Assembly (NCBI RefSeq): GCF_038442745.1
Contig: NZ_JARVCN010000084.1
Span: 1-11,082, forward strand
Origin: Crocosphaera sp038442745
GTDB taxonomy: Bacteria > Cyanobacteriota > Cyanobacteriia > Cyanobacteriales > Microcystaceae
Reading direction: 5' to 3'
DNA length: 11,082 nt
A program made the position numbers and the translations under genes. Shown in pieces: positions 9,501 through 11,082 of this stretch (the stretch's first letter is position 1; each line of letters opens with the position of its first letter). The notes beneath the pieces are model-generated. The model was not told where the DNA came from, did no database searches, and saw nothing but the letters and a program-made list of their open reading frames with translations.

Positions 9501-11019
9501 TAGTCACCACATCAAAGACTTCTTGGATGGTTTCCCCGGCTGCATAAGTAACTTCTTTTAAGATCAGACTTTGTTCTCCGCTTTCTTCTAAAACAACAAA
9601 AGGGTCTTCTATCTCCCCAATATGCGCAGTATCAACCCATTCTTTGATAGTAGTGGTGGTTTCTTGAGTATAGGTTTGAGTATTGCCGTTTTCATCGAGA
9701 ACCGGTAACTCTTCTGAGACGATGGCACGATCTGAACCGGCGGCCAACTCTACAGAAGTCAGATTCGTATTTTGCAGATCGTTGAAAGTAATATCATCGC
9801 TACCTTTGCCGAGATCCACACCTAAAGATTCAACGGTATTTTCTAGGGTTAAGCTGTCCCCATCCCAGTCCACAACTACCTTATCCCCACTAGCAGAAAC
9901 AGTAACAATATCCACCGAAGCACTATCTACCACCAGACCTTGAGTATCCCTGGTATAGCCCTGGAAATTGCCTGTATCAGCCCCTTCTCCCCCATCTAGG
10001 TAGCTGTCTACACCATCCCCAATAGACCACTGTAAGGTGTCTTCTCCTGCCTCTCCTTGGACGCTATCGCTGTCTAACCCACCTACTAAATAGTCGTTAT
10101 CTGCCCCACCTTCAATAGTATCGTCACCAGCTTCCCCAAAGATGACATCTTCTCCCTCATCACCTTGTAAGCTATCATCTCCTTCTCCTCCTAAAATTTG
10201 ATCATCTTCGCTACCACCGGAAACAGTGTCGTTACCTTCTCCCGCGTTGATCAAGTCTTCGTCTGCGTCTCCATAGATCTCGTCATCTCCCTCACCACCT
10301 ATGATGAAGTCCATACCATCCCCACCTCTGATGATACGGGTGCGATCGTTATCTCCCCCTATCAACATTAAGTTATCGTCATCGTTGCCCCCTTCTAGGG
10401 TAATATTGCCCTTACCACTACTGTAAGTAACGCTTTGGTAGTTCACCTCAATACTGTCGTTACCTCCATCACCTTGTACCAACACATCCCCGTTAACATT
10501 GGTGAGGAAGATCATGTCATTACCGGCACCACCAGTAATGGTGACATCTCCTTGGGTTTCGGTGATCTGTACCAGATCGCTACCGTCGCCGGTTGCTAAG
10601 TTAATATCGATGTCAGTACCAGTTAACCCCTTAATTTCATAGACATCTACTTCGCTGGTTCCTGTTGCTTGGATGGTGTCAACATCTGCTAAAGCAAAGT
10701 GTTCCAAGTTACTACCACTGGTGACTTCGATATAGTCTCCGGCAGCAAAAACGACCTCTCCACTACTATCAACAATGTCTTCGTCTAAAATAGAAACTTC
10801 GTACTCTACCCCAGTATCATCCGATTGTTCCGTCTGATTCCTAGGAAGATAACGCAGGGTCAATAAACCGTCTTCTAACTGGGCAATATCAACTTCCTCT
10901 GGTTCGGGACAACTATAGTCAAAGGATAAGAGGAGTTCATCCACAAACCTTTCCCGTTCCTCGTACAATGTCTTTTCAATACCAAAGACACGAACCCCTA
11001 CCCATAAAAACGCTTCCAC
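1..11019 (-). CDS. Giant multidomain RTX/LamG/PA14/beta-propeller/PKD surface protein, C-terminus beyond window
   Basis: The frame is open for about 3,673 codons from a GTG at 11019 and runs off the left edge, so the gene is 3'-partial here. Visible order, in residues from that start: RTX array 232-330, further RTX-like clusters near 598-632 and 839-932, LamG 1428-1629, DNIV module 1669-1732, PA14 1745-1908, glycine-rich 2008-2233, propeller 2444-2946 with a second PA14 at 2581-2725, solenoid 2963-3250, and Ig/PKD repeats from 3298 onward. The protein is strongly acidic; the only cysteine I found is in the N-terminal motif YSCPEP. No Sec signal peptide is seen. RTX repeats bind calcium in known families and usually mark type I secretion, so a secreted or surface-attached role is inferred; no enzymatic active site was recognised. 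The start is uncertain because no in-frame ATG follows the TAA at 11068-11070. GTG 11019 was chosen because AAGG lies six bases upstream; alternatives are GTG 11025, TTG 10968 and GTG 10944. Confidence 0.93.
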   Translation of the reverse strand, partial: MEAFLWVGVRVFGIEKTLYEERERFVDELLLSFDYSCPEPEEVDIAQLEDGLLTLRYLPRNQTEQSDDTGVEYEVSILDEDIVDSSGEVVFAAGDYIEVTSGSNLEHFALADVDTIQATGTSEVDVYEIKGLTGTDIDINLATGDGSDLVQITETQGDVTITGGAGNDMIFLTNVNGDVLVQGDGGNDSIEVNYQSVTYSSGKGNITLEGGNDDDNLMLIGGDNDRTRIIRGGDGMDFIIGGEGDDEIYGDADEDLINAGEGNDTVSGGSEDDQILGGEGDDSLQGDEGEDVIFGEAGDDTIEGGADNDYLVGGLDSDSVQGEAGEDTLQWSIGDGVDSYLDGGEGADTGNFQGYTRDTQGLVVDSASVDIVTVSASGDKVVVDWDGDSLTLENTVESLGVDLGKGSDDITFNDLQNTNLTSVELAAGSDRAIVSEELPVLDENGNTQTYTQETTTTIKEWVDTAHIGEIEDPFVVLEESGEQSLILKEVTYAAGETIQEVFDVVTKTVDTASDRITIIGGDTTDELILTSDQDEDGETGKNISILTLTQNNQISFQLQELGSSNDIIIIDANDGNDTINASSIQSDDFIIDNLRLLGNSGDDEIFGSQQSEVIIGGLGADKITGNEGVDIFSHEEHPEVDDGSIDTLIETSDLSFKVTDTQLYVGTLNLNAEGIPVSLGTGELESIYNNFILFDTVQLYGDDSNSNTFWVEDSTQRIELDGKEQGDVYYIAMNDNNPRVDGGVFIYDSGATGNDLVIIDGQDNVDDVFQFDVDQTLGGYVEYQVLSDAFDGFQSLNVDALLENVEADSDAGTNSEARSINNTGNNNPRVYYDSAESIQVYGGSGNDLFIMDDTNAVIDVYGEEGDDQFFIGNVLGTDERDGITYVTEITNGVSFEGRFHGGADNDYFEVNHNIAEIFLNGDSGDDIFYLKAHLEISGEELDISQINVSAGNEDSEDESNALFSYVENEKVNIDGGTGFDSLVVAGTAIDDDFYIYTEIENNSQVQRLYGAGLNVENIENVERLILITGAGDDTIYVYGVLNGQQILVNTGSGEDNIFVGGEQKSFEINLPDSNEPILLEMPANNDLSQLQGLVQLDGSSDGDTITFNHTISDNQGSISNLFEGLLKSDEEDNYQTVQGFGIVTSETQGLNYRGFEKVNITLGDAANIITIEDSDIELEIDGGEVVEESGGEDEDKIIFEQSEKITAIASTLATNPENNKGAIINNFGAIANVTFNNFEEAELRFGEGDDEIELDLNTEDLQLDIQLNDGEDQVTVKEIGDIANSQNPSTNIQGLEDNDTVIVNLEGSPNQEKYQHFLENLAINAETLIIDNSNNNQSVNWQVEDNRLSADNVELIKLEGVDKVDIQTGTGTNNTLTVTETSNQADVTLDDDSVTLETGANVLSSNGSENYTYFENVISEISPVLANVVYLDGENDYVQFTSGDGGFGDFSTNNFTIELWFKTTASSGTLLGAESQTADFWKLYIEDGLAKFNFETGGNNPNPASSATLVNDGQWHHLAAVRTGTKTGILYLDGLAVGEVSTSNNLIGIDISSDVYLGSFGGNSEYFAGEIADVRLWNTARSQTEIIENLDQPLQGNEGNLVSYWTFDDTNNVSDVTGNGNTGTLQGATLRSYSEDGFTLSNDSNTYTLALENNGVFDLDTLDLAILSGSETITFIGEKLNKEPLETTVTVDSQSLETFGDETVNPVFADFKQLVSVSWTSGTTQVDNIVAREVFPEIPTVTLSQDGFTGSLYDNIDDIPENEFNPNSSDEDIRFPNFGDLSPISTATFNSINQTSTSGGFSFFPSSESIPTNNFAAQWTGTLNVTSPDLQPVKVTFYLTSDDGSRLILDGDPNFTLDHGGTHGFTEKSQTFDLTPGEHDIEVDFFEKVGAAGIKLEYEIDGYQSRQLLAITPETTPDFYLNGTSITIDTDAQTINGVSGTEGLFTTELIENDKIVQFRFAGNLVIPENTTITGTGSKGISLYAGNDVIVGENVTFDVSADGQTAVAGGGAGGDGGSTGSSTSGGSDGANGNDGDTSRTSASFQTGDTGAGGRGQEGNSNSDDGDNGGSGGGSAAGGGGGGGGGKADGGQTNDAGDGGGGGGGGGVGGAGGAGGAGGAGGGALEILAQGNIITSSSTVLDAKGDNGVNGNNGRGGSIGGSGGLGSVSENKGGNGGNGGRGGDGGPGAPGGDGAGGAGGTIKLYGSVLDADNARVDTSGGTGAETGGNGRLILGGNTVTVSDNQLAGTPNSVTNANQETFDGVRESNPFITGGGVSDTPLIANLIGGSEIYGLLNPSLYGTTNNFPSFFNTTNQPIPTDAVAAVYRLDLGPTGYTDDYFDVDSNVDFDMVLFMNLSEQSLLNPQLGIDLDQTNTTFLNPFLTGGWSQDPIFGGDGDLTLSSLASGAVWATLIPSDDDLYINASVNGPTNNLAGVNLVDQQFAFITDNSQSVSSNDLTGITNVVLSPDGNHLYGINTEQNALVVINADDLSQRQLFTDEVDAIGGLEGVSAISISDDGNYVYVASNEDQVISVFSRNSNNGDLTLLDETPITSGNLDDLEVTSDRLYVNGNATASVRIAGEGLNASLYVTGGTIDSFDDLDGVTPISTQVMTSINQPNDSNSTNDSFTDLDVSVAPSNDFAIIWEGAIDVINPTSDSDVTVTFSLGSDDGSILYIDGVEVLNHDGIHGFTRKTSTVSLTPGTHDIRVQYFERGGGAGIDLDYQLSGQSRQQLTTASESFTESGILAFGRNNTGVLETPALAYSNADITRFTLSADETLIYAATSDNDLIVINASNLSEIQTITGVNKGLIGVTDLIVSDDDRFIYLLSEDSGTLAVYERNGTQLDDTPIQLLQDGVDGIKGLASATSLTMAQSGDKEYIYVTSAVESSLTVFETDTATGELTFVQILRSLPGLDFSSDVVSDGNQVYVASQDGFALDPGGIAAFTINDTANLQPEQLNITFNNIEQLTVNTGSQGDYINQINPADVNTLNLNTGGGSDVVELEAIANTTTTTIDTADGNDIITVTNNNDDNVTLNVDSGNDDDTVTLNQVQGTINVTSSNGSNEVTLQDVGGNVTVTGGTGNDEVAVNNSVMNNLTVDTDNGDDTVELLEVTIDNTASLTTDDGDDTVTLVNVIGLDTVDTGEDPDTVTVSGVNNNGETTTINTGNKADEVTLRSSATVVNNVTVNTQGNTDTIFLQSANAEDKITVHGGGNDDTFQVTGQNIVNGADIILNGDTHINGDTLNFNAGSGTILAFDDKGSPVADNTPTPTDGQVKVDGKGLIEYKNMESIPGFDATFATISSALTIDEGDNVTFIGDATPGSTSGTATITIASAVWLLTIGDTTQSIPVTLPTANNDGSVDISTSVDWDTLSSLGVSNDGVYLLTLEVTDTVGTVATDSTTLTVNNVDPELDISQPLNDSSFDEGENIQFQATVSDPSSDTLTYSWNFGDGTILNNVLQPLHTYEDDGEYTVTFTVSDDDVTVTETIDRLIINNVAPTATIDNISTPQEEGTDITVTASATDVTGDNNNLTYSYEVFKEGNDTAFANESGVNQTNFTFTPDDNGSYRIQLTVDDREGGSITINETITVENVAPTATIDNISTPRLENTPITVTASANDIAADKDNLTYSYRVFKDDDADEFASSGDNEDNTFTFTPDNLAWGHEYLKALPDDEKSQ
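552..816 (-). other. PKD domain with WNFGDG core
   Basis: Residues about 3402-3490. FDEGENIQFQATVSDP, LTYSWNFGDGT, HTYEDDGEYTVTFTVSDDD match the classic PKD fold in order and length (about 88 residues). PKD domains are spacers and adhesion modules in extracellular bacterial proteins. The copy ends in INNVAPTATIDNI, the linker also found between the following repeats. Confidence 0.9.
811..1128 (-). other. Ig-like domain, first of the C-terminal series
   Basis: Residues about 3298-3403. SALTIDEGDNVTFIG opens the domain; SVDWDTLSSLG and GVYLLTLEVTDTVGT give the later strands; it closes with LTVNNVDPELD. The IDEGD opening and the Y.LTLEVTD ending are typical of bacterial PKD/Ig-like extracellular repeats. 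It lacks the WDFGDG core of the next domain. Confidence 0.75.
1270..2133 (-). repeat. Beta-solenoid of about 13 rungs with Gly/Asn-Asp turns
   Basis: The translated stretch breaks into about 13 units of 20-25 residues of the form hTVnTgnGdDtVtL. Examples are NLNTGGGSDVVELEA, NLTVDTDNGDDTVELLE, SLTTDDGDDTVTLVN and NVTVNTQGNTDTIFLQS. The strand-turn-strand pattern with Asp/Asn/Gly at the turn is that of a right-handed parallel beta-solenoid. The unit length differs from the nonapeptide RTX array, so this is a distinct repeat type. It ends in a phrase of the GKGLIEYKNMES type, resembling the GLNYRGFEK phrase further upstream in the protein. Confidence 0.75.
2009..2016. repeat. HIP1 palindrome GCGATCGC
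   Basis: One of five perfect GCGATCGC octamers in the window. This octamer is heavily over-represented in many cyanobacterial genomes and is the main clue to the source. Here it falls in the coding sequence of the solenoid and reads as Ala-Ile-Ala. Confidence 0.85.
2182..2814 (-). other. Beta-propeller, second part
   Basis: Residues about 2736-2946. At least four blades are visible: FTLSADETLIYAAT with LIVINASNLSEIQT; LIVSDDDRFIYLLS with LAVYERNG; LTMAQSGDKEYIYVTS with LTVFETDTATGELTF; and VVSDGNQVYVASQ ending in GGIAAFTIND. Together with two or three blades before PA14 this gives six or seven, which would fit a complete propeller interrupted once. Confidence 0.8.
2847..3279 (-). other. PA14 domain, second copy, placed within the propeller
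   Basis: Residues about 2581-2725. SLYVTGG at the start, FAIIWEGAIDV, VTVTFSLGSDDGSILYIDG, NHDGIHGFTRK, LTPGTHDIRVQYFE and AGIDLDYQL repeat the first PA14 copy in order, including HGFT.K and the trailing QSRQQL. The two copies share about half their residues by eye over the core. The domain lies between two runs of propeller blades. It should be a carbohydrate-binding PA14 fold; ligand unknown. Confidence 0.9.
3331..3338. repeat. HIP1 palindrome GCGATCGC
   Basis: Perfect copy inside the sequence just before the second PA14 domain; on the coding strand it falls in SDRLY. Confidence 0.85.
3390..3690 (-). other. Beta-propeller, first part (YVTN/lactonase-type blades)
   Basis: Residues about 2444-2544. 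Two clear blades are seen: NVVLSPDGNHLYGIN followed by ALVVINADDLSQRQLF, and ISISDDGNYVYVASNE followed by VISVFSRNSNNGDLTLL. The pattern of S.DG..LY/VYV then a strand with I.V is that of YVTN and 6-phosphogluconolactonase-type propellers. A weaker phrase LEVTSDRLYVNG just after may be a third, incomplete blade before PA14. Confidence 0.8.
3691..4321 (-). other. Unrecognised region between glycine-rich block and propeller
   Basis: About 210 residues, less repetitive and more hydrophobic than the rest (phrases SEIYGLLNPSLYGTT, VAAVYRLDLGP, FDMVLFMNLSEQ, AVWATLIPSDDDLYINA). The composition suggests a compact folded domain. The DTPLIANLIGGSEIYGLL part may continue the solenoid of the glycine-rich block. 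No family was recognised. Confidence 0.5.
4322..4998 (-). repeat. Glycine-rich low-complexity block with poly-Gly and GGA runs
   Basis: About 225 residues, in two glycine-rich halves separated by a non-glycine strand (ALEILAQGNIITSSSTVLDA). The first half has long runs of Gly and a perfect GGA series; the second has collagen-like but irregular GGxGG phrases (GNGGNGGRGGDGGPGAPGG). Gly-x-Gly blocks broken by beta strands of the ALEI type are known from cell-surface beta-helix proteins of several bacteria, so this is likely a solenoid with flexible Gly loops rather than disorder. It is not the mycobacterial PE_PGRS family, since no PE domain is present. Confidence 0.88.
4661..4732 (-). repeat. 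9-bp tandem repeat, about eight units (ccaccggca on plus strand)
   Basis: On the plus strand units of nine bases follow without a gap: ccaccggca twice, ccaccggct, ccaccggca, then diverging units ccaccgaca, ccaccgcca, ccaccaccg and ccgccgcca. On the coding strand the regular part reads as Gly-Gly-Ala, becoming poly-Gly in the diverged end. Each unit is a multiple of three, so gain or loss of units keeps the reading frame. Such an array is prone to replication slippage. Confidence 0.85.
5298..5787 (-). other. PA14 domain, first copy
   Basis: Residues about 1745-1908. The start GFTGSLYDN, the core FAAQWTGTLNV, KVTFYLTSDDGSRLILDG, DHGGTHG, LTPGEHDIEVDFFE and the end AGIKLEYE match the PA14 beta-barrel, known as a carbohydrate-binding module in adhesins and glycosidases. 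The SDDGSRLILDG segment holds the characteristic Asp-Asp-Gly and Asp-Gly loops. The copy ends in YQSRQLL, matched by QSRQQL after the second PA14 copy, so the two units share flanks as well as core. Confidence 0.92.
5826..6015 (-). other. PEP-CTERM/DUF642-like beta module with DNIVA motif
   Basis: Residues about 1669-1732. The strand ETITFIGEK is followed by FADFKQLVSVSWTSG and DNIVA. In many bacterial extracellular beta-sandwich modules a phrase of the form F..F..L.SVSW.....DNIV closes the domain; the match here is to that pattern only. It sits directly between LamG and the first PA14 domain, and it may be part of a larger unit with the preceding 40 residues. Confidence 0.55.
6135..6738 (-). 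other. LamG / concanavalin A-like domain
   Basis: Residues about 1428-1629. Diagnostic phrases run in the expected order: VVYLDGENDYVQF, NFTIELWFKT, GQWHHLAAVRTG, ILYLDGLAVGE, YFAGEIADVRLWNTARSQTE and LVSYWTFDD. The W-H-H-L and GEIADVRLWN signatures are typical of the LamG_3-type jellyroll that binds glycans or proteins in extracellular proteins. Length is close to the normal 150-200 residues, so the domain looks complete. Confidence 0.93.
7329..7336. repeat. HIP1 palindrome GCGATCGC
   Basis: Perfect copy, reading Ala-Ile-Ala in the solenoid-like region. Another copy lies only 57 bases further on. Confidence 0.85.
7394..7401. repeat. HIP1 palindrome GCGATCGC
   Basis: Perfect copy, again reading Ala-Ile-Ala (TAIAST). 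It forms a close pair with the copy at 7329. Confidence 0.85.
8226..8505 (-). repeat. Third RTX-like region with longer spacing
   Basis: Four GxxGND/GDD motifs occur here: GGSGNDLFI, GEEGDDQFF, GGADNDYFE and GDSGDDIFY. Each is followed by roughly 10-35 residues of beta-prone sequence rather than by another nonapeptide. The two pairs look like a duplicated unit (GGSGND...GEEGDD, then GGADND...GDSGDD). This suggests a beta-solenoid with occasional Ca-type turns rather than a tight beta-roll. Confidence 0.65.
8506..9123 (-). other. Linker between second and third RTX-like clusters
   Basis: About 206 residues of polar, beta-prone sequence. Two parallel units seem to be present: one with YNNFILFDTVQLYGDDSNSN and one with ARSINNTGNN followed by VYYDSAESIQVYGGSGND. 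Both have the pattern of a D/ESIQVYG or DTVQLYG strand followed by a Gly-Asp/Ser turn. No known domain was recognised. Confidence 0.45.
9124..9228 (-). repeat. Second, short RTX-like cluster
   Basis: Thirty-five residues contain about four nonapeptide-like units: GNSGDDEIF, GSQQSEVII, GGLGADKIT, GNEGVDIF. The second unit is degenerate. It follows a stretch with a related motif (DANDGNDTINASS) and ends in an acidic linker HEEHPEVDDG. It is probably a separate short calcium-binding beta-roll. Confidence 0.75.
9229..10029 (-). other. Linker between RTX array and second RTX cluster
   Basis: About 267 residues, mostly beta-prone and polar. After the RTX array comes a last Ca-like turn (DGGEGADTGNFQG), then sequence with Gly/Asp turns (GKGSDDITF, GGDTTDELILT). 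In the middle is a less repetitive stretch with ETTTTIKEWVDTAHIGEIED, which could be a small folded domain. I recognise no family. Confidence 0.5.
9475..9482. repeat. HIP1 palindrome GCGATCGC
   Basis: Perfect copy read in a different codon phase from the Ala-Ile-Ala ones, in the sequence SDRIT. Use of several codon phases fits insertion of the DNA motif regardless of protein. Confidence 0.85.
10030..10326 (-). repeat. RTX calcium-binding nonapeptide array, 11 tandem copies
   Basis: The 297 bases encode exactly 99 residues, which divide into 11 consecutive nonapeptides of the form GGxGxDxUx. Examples are GGDGMDFII, GGEGDDEIY, AGEGNDTVS, GGEGDDSLQ, GEAGDDTIE and GEAGEDTLQ. In known RTX proteins each pair of such units forms a turn of a parallel beta-roll that binds calcium through the Asp and Gly backbone positions. 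Some units have lost Gly (GDADEDLIN, GGLDSDSVQ), but the nine-residue period never slips. Arrays usually lie near the C-terminus beside the type I secretion signal; this one is close to the N-terminus, so more RTX units may lie beyond the left edge. Confidence 0.92.
10327..11019 (-). other. N-terminal region leading into beta-roll sequence
   Basis: Residues 1-231 from the GTG at 11019. The first 40 or so residues are mixed in charge (EKTLYEERERF), with no hydrophobic signal core and no cleavage site, followed by the lone cysteine in YSCPEP. The following 100 residues are not recognised. From about 10570 downwards beta-roll-like pieces appear (GGAGNDMIF, GDGGNDSIE), leading into the regular RTX array. 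I did not see the LEPRxLFDG-type motif that opens some giant cyanobacterial proteins. The ordinary coding look of the residues before the GTG at 10944 slightly favours a start upstream of it. Confidence 0.6.
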
Positions 11020-11025
11020 AAACAC

Positions 11026-11029
11026 CCTT
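11026..11029 (-). promoter_or_regulatory. Possible ribosome binding site (AAGG) for GTG start at 11019
   Basis: On the minus strand AAGG is followed by a six-base spacer and GTG. This is the best-spaced purine-rich signal in front of any in-frame start codon here, and it decides my choice of start. It is only four bases, and cyanobacteria often use weak or no Shine-Dalgarno sequences. A GAGGAA about 12 bases before the GTG at 10944 is the main competitor. Confidence 0.35.
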
Positions 11030-11039
11030 AGAAGCTTCT
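11030..11039. other. Perfect 10-bp palindrome AGAAGCTTCT at the gene's 5' end
   Basis: The palindrome is directly upstream of the putative AAGG ribosome binding site and inside the short stretch between the in-frame TAA and the chosen start. With no loop it is not a hairpin. It could be an operator half-site pair or chance. No convincing -10/-35 promoter was seen in the few bases available upstream. Confidence 0.3.
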
Positions 11040-11082
11040 CAAAAAGTCTGGGGGGACTCGCCGAAAGTTAGGGGACAAAGAT

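Noticed and set aside
10900..11025. Sec signal peptide at the N-terminus
   Set aside because: Whichever start is taken, the first residues are a short mixed segment followed by a highly charged one (EKTLYEERERF), with no hydrophobic core followed by a cleavage site.
1..11082. Defence system, toxin, transposase, tRNA or rRNA
   Set aside because: The coding frame accounts for essentially the whole window and no catalytic motif, inverted-repeat-bounded element or RNA-gene sequence was seen.

Overview
The window is one gene, and neither end of it is fully secured. A single reading frame on the minus strand (codons starting at positions divisible by 3) is open from just inside an in-frame TAA at 11068-11070 down to base 1, about 3,670 codons, and it leaves the window at the left still open. 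I read it through and spot-checked the frame at about ten places without finding a stop or frameshift. It encodes a giant, acidic, Asp/Asn/Thr/Gly-rich protein with almost no cysteine, built from repeats and carbohydrate- or surface-type modules. Open frames on the plus strand are shadows of this repetitive coding sequence.

Organism: five perfect copies of GCGATCGC, the cyanobacterial HIP1 palindrome, lie in 11 kb. The moderate GC content and the module mix also fit a cyanobacterium. I cannot name the genus.

Layout in protein order, right to left on the window: a short N-terminus without a Sec signal peptide; beta-roll sequence with a clean RTX array of 11 nonapeptides (10030-10326); about 1,100 residues of irregular Ca-binding-like and beta-solenoid sequence (6740-10030); a LamG/concanavalin-like domain (about 6135-6738); a short module like the DNIV motif of PEP-CTERM/DUF642 proteins (about 5826-6015); a first PA14 domain (about 5298-5787); a 225-residue glycine-rich block (about 4322-4998); an unrecognised linker; a YVTN/lactonase-type beta-propeller (about 2182-3690) that appears to be interrupted by a second PA14 domain (about 2847-3279); a 13-rung beta-solenoid (about 1270-2133); one Ig-like domain and three PKD-type repeats (1-1128), the last two a 288-bp tandem duplication.

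Function by inference: a secreted, calcium-stabilised surface or adhesin-like protein, probably exported by a type I system. RTX repeats and the lack of a Sec signal fit this. The C-terminus, where a type I signal would lie, and any transporter genes are outside the window. The points most worth a second look are the PA14-within-propeller arrangement, the abrupt loss of PKD similarity in the last 57 bases, the missing ATG start and the slippage-prone glycine tract. I see no RNA gene, mobile element, CRISPR array or defence system.
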